The notes beneath the pieces are model-generated. The model had not been told where the DNA came from, did no database searches, and was given only the letters and a program-made list of their open reading frames with translations. From positions 372,001 through 436,000 of the forward strand of contig WAID01000010.1 of NCBI GenBank assembly GCA_016584495.1: DNA of 64,000 nucleotides, read 5' to 3'. Positions 21,934 to 34,790 of the stretch are shown here, one piece after another (within the stretch, counting starts at the first letter, position 1; every line of letters begins with the position of its first letter). Position numbers and translations under genes: made by a program. Origin of the DNA: Celoporthe dispersa (taxonomy: Eukaryota; Ascomycota; Sordariomycetes; Diaporthales; Cryphonectriaceae).

Positions 21934-22744
21934 GGCAGGGCGGGCGAGCGGATGAGCTCCTGTGAACGAACGGGCGGTCGTGATGTGTGGTTCTCGAGAG
22001 ACAAAAAGTTGTACAAAGTCAGGCTTGAAGCTGGGCGGGATAAGTACATGGAGGGGCACATGGCGGAGGGGCAACCAGCTGGCTCAGGGTGCTTCGCACC
22101 TGGGCACACCTGCTTAGCGGGGTCTACCACAAGGCGCCATGCTCCGTGCCAAGACACTGTAGCCCTGAGCTCTACCGCCAGCTATAAAAAAAATGAAACT
22201 AGAGCCGTGACAGTATTCAAGCAAAGGCTACTCGACCATCCATTTGCTTCCAGACCTGTTCTTTACTCTTCGGTTGCACTCCCTTTCCTTTATCCCCTCA
22301 CTCCCACCACCCATTGCGTATAAAGGCATCCCCTCGTGCTCATGTTCACACTGCTCGGGCATATATGGTGTATACCAAATCCCTTCCTCAGGTGCAATTT
22401 TTTTTTTTTTTTTTTGCAGCGGATGCTACATGCTTAAAGTCCTCGTTATATTCCTCAACACGCCCAGGCTTGTTGCCCACTGTACATTGCCCACCAGACA
22501 ATCCACAAGCTTATGGATCGGTGCATCCGCTCTCAACGCTCAGCGCTATAATTTGCGGGTGGCTTTTATCCCTCCGGCGTGATTGTGACGGGGCCAGCAA
22601 CAGAAGTGATGGAACACATGTGACGAACTCTAAATCTATATACTTAGTCGAGTACCTAGTAGCTGCCATGGCGCCCCGGGTAGGGGCCAGCGCTCGCATA
22701 CATACTCGTCCAGTCTGTAGTAGCTTTACTTGATGTGTGGCATG
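21934..22744. other. Intergenic region with poly(T)
   Basis: Upstream of cgi121. It contains an 18-T run at 22398-22415. No protein-like frame was found. Confidence 0.5.
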
Positions 22745-23082
22745 TCAAAGAACTTGGTCTGGTCCCTGCTTGCTGCCGGAGAATCTGACAGAGATCAGGA
22801 GTCCAGACCAGAAGACGCAGAAGCCAAAGCCTGTAATGAGCCCTGAGAGGACTATGTAAGTGACCAGTAGACTGTACAGTCTAATCAGCCTGCGAAGGAC
22901 GATCCCAACGTATTCGCTTCCCTCGGCTCGGAAAAGCAGCTCGGTGTCACAGCGATCGCTGAGAAACCCACCAAAGGGACCCACCCACTGCGTGATGTGG
23001 GAGAGGGCGGAGTACTCCCGAAGTGCCAGGACTGGGCTCTCTTCCTTCGATCATGCAGTGGAACTTCTTCGACCTGAATCAT
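22745..23082 (-). pseudogene. Fragment of a small membrane protein, frame-broken
   Basis: A minus frame from about 23045 to 22745 looks like a real protein: SPVLALREYSALSHITQWVG, then FGGFLSDRCDTELLFRAEG and a membrane helix (VTYIVLSGLITGFGFCVFWSG). It has no start of its own: a TGA lies just upstream. An ATG at 23082 opens MIQVEEVPLHD in another frame and would join if one base were added near 23048. This may be a small gene with an indel or a decayed remnant. The family is not recognised. Confidence 0.35.
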
Positions 23083-26000
23083 AGGAATACTTGCATTGCA
23101 TCATTGGCCCTTGAATGATCTCCATCGGCGAGACAGATTATACTTTGCCCCGCGAGCTGAGGTATCTTGCAGAAGCGGGAAGCTTATTCGTGGAGTTTCG
23201 AGGCTTATTGCCTACCTACGCCGAAAGCCAAAAAGAAAAAAAGAAAAAGAAGAAAAAAAGGAGAAGGAGGAGCAAAGCGTCCGTAGGGTATAGATTAAAT
23301 CACAAGACTTGTCAGGTGGTCTGCGAAGGAAGTCAGGGGCCCCTGACACCTGCATATACATGACCCGATCTCTCAGATGCATATGTAAGGTTCTTGCAAC
23401 CGAATCCTCAGGCTTGTGTTACTAAGATTCAGCATCCAGGCATCACTACCACTCTTCAGCTAGCGCAAGTGACCTTATCCTTACAATACCACAAACAGGC
23501 CGCCTGCGGTATGACAGCTCTCCACACTTGATACTGCAGATAGCGCTTTACCTGTGGACAAAAGTACCCTGTTCTACAAAGCACGGTGGCGGCGAGAATC
23601 TTGGATGGATACAGCCAGAGAGCTTCGGAGAGCCATCTAGCTCTCTTCGTTCCGGGTGTGTGTCTGCCGGTTCCAAGGCGGTACCTCCTCCTCGGACGCG
23701 GAATACTATGGTACAGAGGTCGAAGCATTTGTCATATGTACAGTACCGAATTGCGGTCGGGACTTGGCTGCCTCGTCAAACACAGTGCTACAGAGGCTGA
23801 GGTGCGCTCCGGAATATCCGATCCTTCTCACGGCACGTTCCCCATAGAGCCCTTATCGCCCCGCAATATAACTCACCGCGTGGTAACATATGAAAGAGGA
23901 TGCTGCTGCGATGCGTGCGCCGCTGCCTTGCGCACGGGCTCCCAGAGCCTCCCCGTGGGTGCCAGCATAGGTTGCTTGATTTCTTTCTGCATAATGCCAT
24001 CAAACCCACCCTCAGGATTGACCCCTCGTGATGCAACACAATCGTGCGGCGGTAGTGATTGCCTGTGCATACGATCTCCGCAGAAGGAGGCGCGACGCAC
24101 AAGGGCTATGCCTATCATCCCAGTGCTCCACGAGGTTGCTTATCGGATACTGTGCGTATGTGCGAAGAGTCTGGTCGAGGCTCTGAGCAGCACTCGCTCA
24201 GACCCGCTTGTCAGGGACCCAGAGGTCCACCTTGCTAGCTTCCCCAGCGGTGTTTTCCGAGTGTTGTTGGAGGGAGGAGGGGGCAGGCATCACTAAATTG
24301 TCTACCTATGGTGCTGTGAATATGTACCGTAATCAATAGGCCTCCTGCTCGACTGCGTAGGGGTACACTTAGAGGTCAATAGCATCTTCATCGGGAGACA
24401 GCGTTACCATGCTAACTAAGGTTGAGCCCTAACTTAAAGAACGTCTTGCAGCTGGATATTGACCACTTTCTCTCTACGTATTGGAAGCTTATAAGATAGT
24501 AGCTTGCTTACCTTTTTTCTTTGTCTTTTTTGTCCGCCTCCCTCTCTCAAAATGTGCAGCCAGAAGAGACTAGCATTGAGTGTCAAAGCGGAAATTGACA
24601 AATTTGATTGACAAAGTGGCAGACATATTGAGCACTTTGCCTCTGAGTTGCGCTGAAAGACATCTATGGCAAACCGGGGACATAGAACTACAATGAGGTT
24701 TTCCATCAGGCTGAAGTTGACGGGCAGCGTCTTTACATCTACGTTCAGCCGCAATTCCGTCCCACCTAGGCAATTACCGCAGGCCTCCCGTGTAATGGTG
24801 AGCTTTGGTCTGCAGTCACATGATGCAAATGTCGTGCGGGAGCATAGGGGTCAAGTCCCGGAACTCGGTGAATATCTGTCTGCAGAGTTACACACACGGA
24901 GATTTATTGGCCTCGATGGCTGGTAACACTGGGTTGTGCATGTGGCGAGGGCAGAGGTCTGCGCAAGTGGCCCTCCGGCTTGGGAAGGGCCAGGCTGGGT
25001 GCTGGACATGCGCTGAAATCAGTGCCCTACAAATGAGGTTGGCCGGGAGCCGCCACAGTAAGCACAGACAGAGCCCCAGCTGAAATCGCACGTCGAGGCT
25101 CGTATTCAATACATTGAACTCGCTAGGATCAACCACAATCGTGCTGGGGCACGGCAGGGTAATAATTGCAGGTCGGTATTTTTTTTTCCTTCTTGGTCGT
25201 GCTGTTGGCTGTGCTAGACTCTTGGAACTCAGGTCACGGTTATTTCTTTCCCCATAGTGGGATGACTTTGGCCACCTGCGCGGATACCAGAGCCCCGAAC
25301 GAGTTGTTGCTGTTCCTTCCAGAGCGGTCAAGGCATATCCAGTCTTAATTCTCATCTTAATAGCATGGTACCTGCGCCTGCCCTTACCGCAGGGCAGGCT
25401 CTTGTACATAGTACAGTAAACACCGTAATTACTGACCCTTGCTATCTTTCCGCCTATCTTAACCTTACGGCATACCTTAGATCCAAGTATGCAGGAATTG
25501 CTACTGTCTACAGAGCATCAATGATCCCTTCCCGTCCCCCAACACAGCGTACCGTCAAACCCTCTCTGGATATAGGCGTGTACAAGAGTATGTGGCATCT
25601 ATAGTCATTACACAGTAATCACGTAGTATCATACCATTTACTTGGGTATTGTTTTTTCCCGGTCAGCCCTGAAACGGAAATGAGCCGGCTTTGGGGCGGA
25701 CGATAGTATCCACTGAATATTAGAACTGGGCCGCGCCACGCTCCGGCTTTGTTGGGGCACTCCAGCCCTCCAGGGCCCCTGACCGCCTGTCTAATTCCCC
25801 CAGATCCCACGTGTGGTTCATCTCAAGGAGATTGGGCCCTGCTAACATGCCCTTCTGAACGGCCGCCACACGGCACGTATCGCCCTAAGTACGTACTATT
25901 GTAAGTCCCTAACAGGACACACCCAGGGCGACGCCACCCACTTCGCCATGTCTCTCTCTCTCTCTATTGTTCGCCTATCCCTCCCACCGTCTTTCAGCTT

Positions 26001-26662
26001 ACTTGTCGCCAGGGTCCCCAGCGCCAGCCAGGTCGAGGCCCTTGTCGGGTCCAAGGTAGCTAGGGTATAATCACAAAACATGCGGACCACAGCCAGTGAA
26101 GTAAAATCATAAACTTGATATAACAATCTTACCACCAGGCTCTAAGTCCGATAACCCTGCCTCTCGAGACTTTAGCTCACGGCACTTGTGTCCTATCAGT
26201 GGGGGGTGCGACTGATGTACGGGCTTTTAAACCTCCCGCCGACTGCAACGATGCGAGATGGAGCCCCTCCGGCGTTCTTACGCCGATCGATCCAAGAAAG
26301 ACCATGAGCGTGGAGGTTCCATGCGAGACCCCAGAGCGAGGCGGGTCCCAAAGTATCCATCCGTTGTACTAGAGGGCGGCGGGCCGCAGTAGTTGCAGCA
26401 CAGTGTAGCAATAGCCTCTGTGCCACGCGGGACCAAGCTTGCGAATGCGCTGAGGGAAGATCTCTCTACCCCCTCTCTTGGCACGGCCCTTTTGTGCAGA
26501 AGAGCATTCCATTCTGGGCATGCAGTTCATGGACATTGGGACTAATTCTGCGCGCAGAGAGGCTGGCCCTGCATAAGGAGTGCAGATACCACACCCACCC
26601 TGAAAATATCCAGAAACAGGGGCATTATTCAAACCGATTTCTCGGGACGCCCAGTTTTTTAG

Positions 26663-26684
26663 TTTTTTTTTTTTAAAAAAAAAA
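26663..26684. repeat. T12A10 perfect palindrome
   Basis: A run of 12 T is followed at once by 10 A, able to fold back on itself; it sits in the gene-free region. Confidence 0.9.
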
Positions 26685-27090
26685 GGCCAGGTACTTTCTC
26701 ATAACGGTGATCCTCGTAGGCCCCAGGTACGATCTTGAAGGCGTGGGGCCCCAGGGATGGGAGATCAGGAGGACAGAAAGAGAGAGGAAAAAAGGAAAAA
26801 AAAAAAAAAAGAGAGAGAGAGAGGAAAGAGAGAAAAAAAGCGAAACCCCTACTGCAGCTCAACAACAGTCACCACAAAGCGGGCGCTCTGTCCCCAGCCT
26901 GGTACTACCTAATTCATTTTCGAGTCTTGCCCCCGACCACCATCAAGGCCTACTAATTATATGTCCATGTTGCAGTGTCGTTCGTTTCCCTGGACTTTTC
27001 CTTGATCACAGTTGTACCCGGACATCGATTACCCTTGCCACACTCTGGCGTCCTCTGATTTCCACACACCAGACTCGCCTTTCACGATAG

Positions 27091-27091
<1 letters not shown>

Positions 27092-27128
<37 letters not shown>

Positions 27129-27168
27129 ATACACACACACATACACACACACTCGCACGCACGCACAC
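27092..27168. repeat. (AC)n microsatellite
   Basis: Almost continuous AC dinucleotides with a few AT or GC steps, about 700 bp ahead of the Zn2Cys6 start codon at 27874. Confidence 0.95.
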
Positions 27169-27873
27169 AGTGCACACGCTTGCTTCCACCGCCTAACAGG
27201 ACCAGGGACGACAAGACACCCAGAACCGAACTAGAGAGTTCCTCTTGGTACATCCACGCGCAAATTTGCATTTTATTTGATCTGATTTATTTTATTTACA
27301 TACTCCTCCCTTCTCCGGGTTCGGATTCCCACTGATCGGCCCGAGCCAAGCATCACTCCCGCCCTTGCAGGTGCGCCACGAGCCCTCTCTGTCTCTACTT
27401 AGTACTCGGGGCTCCCTGAAAAAAAAAAAACAACAGTACTTTTGTGCTCACCCACAAGCGACGGGGCTTGGCTGTGGTGTGTTTGGTTCTGTTTATTTTT
27501 TATTTTTATTTTTTTAGAAAAAAAAGAACTGAAAAAGTCCTCCCCTCCCCCCCCCCCCTTCTCTCTCCTCGTTCATCCTACGGGGGATAGAAAGTAAGAG
27601 GCCATTGGGAGGAGCGCCTACGGGAAATACAACTGATGGCCCCCTGAGGAGCCCGCAACAAGGTCACGACGGACAATAATTATTACACCAGGTTCACACA
27701 CCGGCGCCACCGAGTTTCCATACCCTCTCAGACCCTGCGAGCAGCCCTCCTCGGCCGGCAACATCCGTCTCACGGATAACGAAACCCTTCGATCTGGGGA
27801 ACCATCGAGCCGGATCGAACCGCCAATTCCGACCTTGCGTCGACAGGGTTAACCTTCAGGACCCAACCGCGGG

Positions 27874-30800
27874 ATGCCTGCTGGACGTCCGCCCAAGCGG
27901 CCAGGCGACGATGGCACGATCTCGCCTTCGGACAGTCCGTCTGGTACCGGCAAACAAAAGGCTGCCAGGGTAGGGAGAGGGAGGGGAGACTTCTCCTCGG
28001 TTGTCAAGAACAAGCTCTCGTCCTACTCGCGGACGGGTCAGGCTTGTGACCGCTGCAAGGTACGTCGTCCACCCGAACAATTTCATAAACCGTCTTTCGA
28101 GTGTTACCATGTGTGGTGCAAGCCTGACACATCGCACCATTTTATTTCTCTACTTTCTATCCTGCTAGTTGTGGCCTGGAGAGGGCAGAAGAGAATCAGG
28201 AGAAGAACATTAAGGGGGGAAGGGGGAGGGGGGAACACTTCAGGAGGCGGGTCGCACACCTGACGCAGGCCGGGCACTGAAGGGGTGTCCTCCTACTCTC
28301 GCGCTCCTAACAGCATCACGGTTGGGCTATCGCATAATAATGGCATTGTCTAACCTGCTCGTGCCATTCGATACAGGTTCGCAAGATTCGTTGCGATGCG
28401 CTCCCGAACGGGTGCACGAACTGCACCCAGCTGAACCTGGAATGCTATGTCACCGACAGGGTGACCGGCAGGACGGAGCGTCGTGGCTATCTGCAGCAGC
28501 TGGAACGGGAGAAGACGAGCATGCTAAGTCATATACGAGACCTCGAGAAGCTGCTCGAGGACAAGGGCGTCCAGGTCCGACCATGGCAGTCACCCTCTGC
28601 CTGTGTACCAGAGACACCCCTTGACCTGGAGTCGGAATCATCCTCCAGGAGCTCCTGGACACAGCCAGGCTCGTCGTGGAGCAGAGACGTCAAGGACAGC
28701 CCCCGGCTATCCAACAGCCCGCGGCCGAGCCACCACTTCTCATTACCAATACACGGCACGAGCACAGGCACAGATGCGACACCCATCGGTGGCAATCTGG
28801 GCGTCGCAAGGGACAGCGCACCTCTAAGCAGCATCGACGGCACGCAGCTGTCCATCCTCGGCACCAGAATAGACATCACCTCCTTCGACGCCCCTGATAT
28901 GGACGGGCCTCCTGCTGGCATATCAAAAGCGGCCCCTCTATACAATAAGTCCCTCCAGGCCTTCTACAATTCCATCGCCAAGGTCAACCCGCCCAGAGAC
29001 GCACAACTGCCCTCCCGATACGACGCCTTCAGGTTCTCCGAGTTCTTCTTCATGACGACAGGACCCTTCGTGCCGGTCCTCCACAAACCTACGTATATGA
29101 AACTGGTAGGCGCACACATCATGTCCCTCTTCCCAAGGCGGCTCTCGATCAGCATCTTGGTCCCGACCTAGTCTAACGTGACTGTTTTGTTTTGTTTCTC
29201 TATTCTTCTATTTTTTTTTAACAACTTGGCCGATATTTAGCTGTCTCGCATATACGACGAACCAAACTTCACGCCAACAAAAGCAGAACTCGTCGTCGTC
29301 CACATGGTCCTCGCCATGATGTACTGGCAGTTCGCCTGTCGGAACGGCGAGGATCCCAAGACGAGGGCCGAGCTCAACAACCTCTCCAACGCCCATTACC
29401 ACTGGAGCATCGACAAGACCTGGAACCTCGCGGGGGAGACGTCGTTGGCCTCAGCACAAGCCCTCGTCCTCATGGCCACGCACTGCCGCAGCTTTCCGAA
29501 ACCGGGGCCGGCCTACCTCGTCACCTCGCTAGCGTGGAACAGGTTGATCGAGTCCAACATGCACCGGGCGTACCTTGGAGAAGATGAGCCGACCACCTTT
29601 GCCAACGAGATGCGGAAACGGATCTTTTGGTCGCTCTTCACCGTGGTGGTCTCGCTGTTCGGGCGGCTGGGCAAGCCGATGCCCATCCGGGCCGAGGATA
29701 TCGACGTGGGCTATCCTCTTGCCATTCCTGACGAATGCCTGACGGATGAAGGCATCACCGACCCGGCGAGGATCGGGGAGAGCGACTGGATTCTTGCCCT
29801 CACCGGCTTCAAGCTGTCGTTTCTCTTCATGGACATGTGGAACAGCGTGTATCCCGCACGGCAGAACCCCGAAAGATACGTCCAGGAGCTGCGGCGAGTC
29901 GAGCAAGACTTCTTGGCCTACCAGAGGGACCTGCCAGACCAGCTGAAGCCGGCTATGCACACCCCGGAGCTCTCGGTCCACGCGAAATACCTCGAGTCCT
30001 CGTGCTATGAGTTCCTGCTCTGCCTTCGGCACCCTTCCCACTGCGCGACGAGCGACCCTGCGCTTGTTGCCGAGAACTACGAGGTCTGCGAGGATGTCGC
30101 GAGAAAGCTGCTGAAGACGGCCAGCGAGCTGGCAGCGCACAAGGCCCTGGACACGACCTGGTACCAGATGGCCGTCTATGTCGCTGCTATGTTTACCCTG
30201 CTGGCCTCGCTGTGGAACAGGCGCACGGAGACGACGTGTGCAGAGCTGGACGACTTGAAGGAACACATGGGCATGGGCCTCTCTGTCGTGAGGGCAATCC
30301 TGAAATATATTGGTATGCTATCTATCTTGTAAAGACATACACGCTTCTTGGTGCCGCTGCTCACTCCATAACGATGAGTTACAGGAGATTCCGACGCGCA
30401 GGTTCTGGTCCAGATCACATCAGTCATCGACCGGACAGTGGCAAGCATCGAACAAGAAATGGGCTCTCGACAGAGCAGCGGTGTGTATCAGACCAGATCG
30501 TCGGAGCATGGTGACTACAGCCCGGCCCCCTCCAGGCGAGAACATATATCAAGATCAGCGTCTACCACACCGGGACCCGTGTCGAGCAGCAGCGCCACAG
30601 ATCAGATGGCCATGCCACCACGTCTAGACAGTATTCATGCGGCTGCTACAACCTCGTACTACAGCTCGCCCCTAACCCAGATCAACACCAACTATTCGCA
30701 GATAGGTTATCAGGAACTCGGTACGCCGACTACCAGCACCAGCACCTCGTACACGCCTCTGGCCGACGACCCCTCCCAACACCACCACTCGTACCACCAC

Positions 30801-31196
30801 TACGCTGCCTCGGCGGCGGCGACGGCGGCAGCAGCACAAATGGTCCACAACGCGCCCAGCAGCTCATCACAGACGCAGCACGACCACATGATATCGTACG
30901 GCGGTCAGAACCAGCCCGGACCGCAGCATCCGCAGCACCACCCCCACCACATGGCCGGCGGAGGCCACTGGATGGGTGTCCCCAGCGGAGGAGGCAACTC
31001 GTGGAGCGAATGGACTCATACGATGGGCGTCCCGTCCATCCAGGAACGGTACAGCGCCAACGCCCTGCTGTCGCTTGGGGGTGGTGCTCAGCGGGGACCA
31101 GACGGTGCGGGTGCTGACAGCGGTGAGATGGCTGATGGGCCATTGGGACAATGGCCGATGGTGGTATTTGACCCCCGGAATGTCCCTGGGCCTTGA
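27874..31196 (+). CDS. Zn2Cys6 transcription factor with fungal_trans domain
   Basis: Four exons, 27874-28059, 28377-29105, 29241-30312 and 30385-31196, total 932 residues with all phases agreeing. The zinc cluster is C58-x2-C61-x6-C68-x6-C75-x2-C78-x6-C85 (CDRCKVRKIRCDALP), followed by a linker and a coiled coil of about 30 residues (YLQQLEREKTSMLSHIRDLE) for dimerisation. Residues about 240-600 form the fungal-specific middle homology region (FFFMTTGPFVPVLHKPTY, HMVLAMMYWQFACRNGE, MRKRIFWSLFTVVVS, LGKPMPIRAEDIDVGYP). The C-terminal quarter is Ser/Gln/His-rich, a typical activation region. Intron 1 (317 nt) splits the zinc cluster straight after K62. It is a nuclear DNA-binding regulator; target genes cannot be told. 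Confidence 0.92.
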
Positions 31197-31637
31197 CGAT
31201 CAGCCACTTTTGAGGAATTTCCAAGAAATCAACAAGTCACAACAAGCGTGAGAAGAAGGCAGTCGGAGGTAGGGCTGCCCAGCTACGAAAGGAACGATGT
31301 TGTCTGGCAAGACATGATAGTACGAGCGTTTATCGAACCTCGGGAAAAAGGAGGAATGGAATTCTGGTGGCGAGGTTATAGCCTCATGACCGGAAAGGAA
31401 ACAAGTCCCGTCTTGCCGGCCAGCAGAATGAACTCGAGATTTTGGGAGCATATTAGCAAGGGGAAAATCATGTAGCGTTGCATCAGCGAGACTTTGAGAA
31501 TGTCTATTATATATCTATTATATCCACCTTGATCCCAGTGAGTTCACCATTGAAAAGCATTCGTTACTATTACTGGCTGAAGTGATACAAGTTTTTTGTT
31601 CATACTGTGATTGAGTTTCGGACTATTACTACTTTAT

Positions 31638-31677
<40 letters not shown>

Positions 31678-32378
31678 GTACGCTCAGCCAGGGTTTCAAT
31701 TCTTGCGCCATCACTATAGTTACCAAAGCTTGCAGCACGAGAGAACCTTACTCCAACTGACTTCTGCAGTACCAGGTTACCGCCGACTCCCTCCAAAGCT
31801 TATGCACAGGCCTGGGAGGACGTCCGAGGGCTGCCCTCGCCTGTGAGTCGACAGGCCCATCCCATGCTTACGTGTTTAGCTCCCAGAGGTCGCACCCCTG
31901 GCGGGCTGAAAGACTGTACGTAGTATATGTGGTTGTTCATGCACGCCAGGGTGCGCGTGTGATACGGTGACTGTGGCCTGCGGCGCTTAACCCTCCTCGG
32001 CGAGCTTCATTATCACTGATGCCACGGTGCTTACCTTGTGTTGTCCCTCTCGCAGAAGAAAGTGGAGTCGTCGGCAATTCCTCACACCTCCTGGCACGAC
32101 GCGCACCGAAGCAAGACACAACACGAGAGGTCAGAGCCTATGCAGATGTGTACCTGACTCCTCCATCTGGCTATAATTAAATACATACTACTGTATTCAT
32201 AAGATACATTGCTGTAGGTACTCTTCAGTCCCATACAACGTAATGTGTGAAGAGAGAGACGGGGGGGGGGGGAAGAGGGACACAAGGTTTCGCGTACGCG
32301 TACACGCCGCTGACACGGACGAGGAGGTCTAACGTCCTTCAGCTTGCCCCTCGTCAACCTTGCCATATTACCTAAACC
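31197..32378. other. Intergenic region with (AT)n and G12
   Basis: Between the regulator and the GNAT gene. It holds an (AT) tract at 31640-31673 and a 12-G run at 32261-32272. No gene is seen. Confidence 0.5.
31640..31673. repeat. (AT)n microsatellite
   Basis: An uninterrupted AT dinucleotide tract of about 33 bases, about 450 bp after the stop of the Zn2Cys6 gene. Confidence 0.95.
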
Positions 32379-33045
32379 ATGTTCAAGCAGTCACCTCAGG
32401 CCGACGACGCTGCAGCTCGCGACGCGGCCGACCTACGGCTGCACCTCACCTGCGCCTGGCGCTCGCAGCGCCTCGTCTACCGCTCCGTCTCGGCCGACAA
32501 CAAGGACGACCTCGGCCTCATCCAGACCATCAACGCCGACCCCGTCAACGTCGCCATGAGCGGGGGCGGGATGCTCCGTCCGCCCACCAATAGCTCCACC
32601 AAGGGCATCGCCAGCGCCCTCGAGGCAAGCCTGCTGGCAGCCGTGATCTGCCTGCCAGGGAGAAGATGGTTGGTCGCCCCGGCCCATCGGGTTCATATGC
32701 CTTGGCTACGGGGGCCAGAACCCCGTGCACCCGACGACCCACAACCGCAGCGCCACGCTCGGCCTCGCCCTCGCGGCTGCGCACCAGAGCAACGGGTTCG
32801 GGCCCGAGGCGATCGAGTGGGCGCTCAGCTGGGCCTTCCGCTTCGGCAACCTGCACAGCGTCAGCCTCGACGTGGTTGAGTTCAACGACAGGGCCAGGAA
32901 GGCGTACAAGAAGATCGGGTTCGTCTACGAGGGCAGGAGCCGCGAGGTCATCTTCTGTGGCGAGAGGTACTGGGACATGGTGCACTATTCGATCCTGGAC
33001 AGGGAGTGGAAAGCTGCGAGGCCGGCGGCCGGCGACAACAACTGA
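32379..33045 (+). CDS. GNAT-family N-acetyltransferase, frameshifted
   Basis: The protein starts at 32379 (MFKQSPQADD) and has the RimJ/RimL-like acyl-CoA transferase layout: DLRLHLTCAWRSQRLVYRSV as strand 1, LIQTINADP, then LAAVICLPG. Coding then continues one frame over (EDGWSPRPIGFICLGYGG) into the acetyl-CoA loop region TLGLALAAAHQSNGFGPEAI, the helix WALSWAFRFGNL, strand SVSLDVVEFND and the classic RARKAYKKIGFVYEGRSRE end. Removing one base at about 32658-32661 (GGGA) joins both parts, giving 221 residues. Such enzymes acetylate amines, protein N-termini or antibiotics. The substrate is unknown. No intron fits the shift. Confidence 0.8.
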
Positions 33046-34790
33046 GCACAAGCCAGAGAGGTCTGGGCATATCGACAGGCCTGTCAACTTTCTCGGGGCG
33101 AGGGACGGGGAAAGGCGGAACTGCTCTCGTTAGGAAAAAGAAGCGAGCACCCTTCCCCAGATTTTTGAGTATCGGAGCAACAAAAGTAACAAAGTGATTT
33201 TTTGATTTCTATTTTATTTTTTTCTCTCCTTCCTTCCCCACCACCCAGAGGGGAAGCACGGATGCCTACCTCCATATGAAGCCTCTCCAACAGGCTCTAC
33301 ACCGGTCATCATGTGCTCCTGTCCTGCTGAGGCAGCTTGTTTCTCGACATTCGATCTGTGTTGAGGATATATCGGCCCAGCGCACTCCCAAACTATCCAG
33401 AAGGGGAAAGCCATGGGCCAGGGTCTAGATCGCTGTCGATCTCGCTATGGAACGTGCCAAGCTGTTAGTCGATCGTTATTAGGGCAAAAAGCTTAACACA
33501 GAGAAGCCATACTACAGCGGCCTCGAGGGAGAGAGAGACGCCCACGCACGCCCACGCACGCACACACACACACACAAACAAACCTTGTCTGTGTAGACCA
33601 GTGGGAAGAAGCGTATTATCAAGGAACGTCATATCGTAGCAGCAAGCCAAGCCGCACACCCTATTTTTTTCAGGGCGTAGGCTGGGCAGCAGGTTCAGGT
33701 GTACACATGCCGGAGACAAAGTGACAACTCGCCTCCCTCTCTGCATTCAGCAGAGGGGGGGCACGGGGGCCCAGCACGATGTACGTACGTACTCATACTG
33801 TGCGGCTGCTGGTGACTGAGTCGCGCACAGGAGACAGATTCGGCGCTCTAGGGCCAACGAGGAAAAGGGCTAGCGAGATTGAAACTTTATCCGCTGGCCG
33901 GATGCTACTACTACCACCATAGTTTTGTACAGTGCCAATGGGTGCTACAGTGCCAGCTTGGGTGTTTATCCTGGCGGGCTGATCCCTGGATCTAACCCGG
34001 TTTCAGGCAAAGGTGCATCAAGCAAGCATCCGCAGCGTCCGCACCTGGGCAGCAGGGCAGTATCTGCCTGTCTGTCTGTTGCGTTCGGCCTGTCTGTCTG
34101 TCTGTCCGTCTCTCTGAGTCCTGTCTGCCTTGTCGTGTCTTGAATGCCTTGCGCCATTGAACCCTCGCCTCCCACGTCGATTCGTCTGCTGCCCCAGCGC
34201 CCCTTCGAAACCCCTCAGGCGTGTCAGGGTTAAGTAGCCGAGAAGTCAGAGTCTTTCTCTCTCTCTCTCATATTTCGTTTCTCACGCAGTGTGTGCGGAA
34301 CGCTGAGGCACTTCCCCCCCCCCCGGCCTCTTGAGCAGTCCAGGTCGATAATCATCTCTCTTCTCTCTCTCTCTCTCTCTCTCTCTCACCCTCTCTCTTG
34401 GACAACCCATCCAGCCTGCAGCTCTTCCCGAACCGGAATTTAGACACTCGATCGATCCTTTTTTTTTTCTTTTTCCTGCCCTTGTTTCCCATCACTGGGC
34501 CCGCCACCCAGCCCTATAGCTGGGCCACCCTCCTCAAGAACCCTGGTGCCGAGCGTGGAGCATCAGCCCTCGCTCTCGCTCTCGGCAACAAACACACGTT
34601 CGAGACAAAGAACGAAAGAGAGAGAGAAAGAGAGACAGAGAGTGTGTTTCTGTGTGTGTGAGTGTGTGTGAGAGAGAGCGAGTGAGAGGGAGAACGAAGA
34701 GGCCTCTTCATTGGTTGGGCCTCGCGCAGCAGAGGAGCAGGGCCTTGGGATCGAAAGGGAGGGGAGGACAGAAAAGCTCGGTCGCCCTCG
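33046..34790. other. Intergenic region rich in simple repeats
   Basis: No gene is seen. It holds (AC)n at about 33555-33578, CTGT tetranucleotide steps at about 34065-34112, C11 at 34314-34324, a (CT)n tract at 34355-34387 and mixed AG/GT tracts at 34613-34690. The right part is promoter and leader of the second Zn2Cys6 gene. Confidence 0.6.
34355..34387. repeat. (CT)n pyrimidine tract upstream of a regulator
   Basis: A CT dinucleotide run about 400 bp ahead of the start codon at 34791, on the coding strand. Confidence 0.9.

Larger units (their letters stand above)
23083..27873. other. Large gene-free region and 5' leader of the Zn2Cys6 gene
   Basis: Nearly 4.8 kb without a supportable gene. 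An open frame at 23586-24296 begins with GTG and has no domain or codon pattern of a gene. Simple sequences become dense toward the right: T12A10 at 26663-26684, a purine tract at about 26770-26840, an (AC)n tract at 27092-27168, A/T blocks near 27420-27530 and C12 at 27547-27558. The last kilobase is probably promoter and long leader of the regulator that starts at 27874. I see no transposase or reverse transcriptase remnant. Confidence 0.5.

Noticed and set aside
23586..24296. Plus-strand frame of 236 codons
   Set aside because: Opens with GTG, has no domain, Cys and Ser scatter without pattern, and no promoter or splice context.
26663..26684. T12A10 as a transposon terminus or terminator
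   Set aside because: No flanking target duplication or element body was seen; a plain simple-sequence palindrome is enough to explain it.
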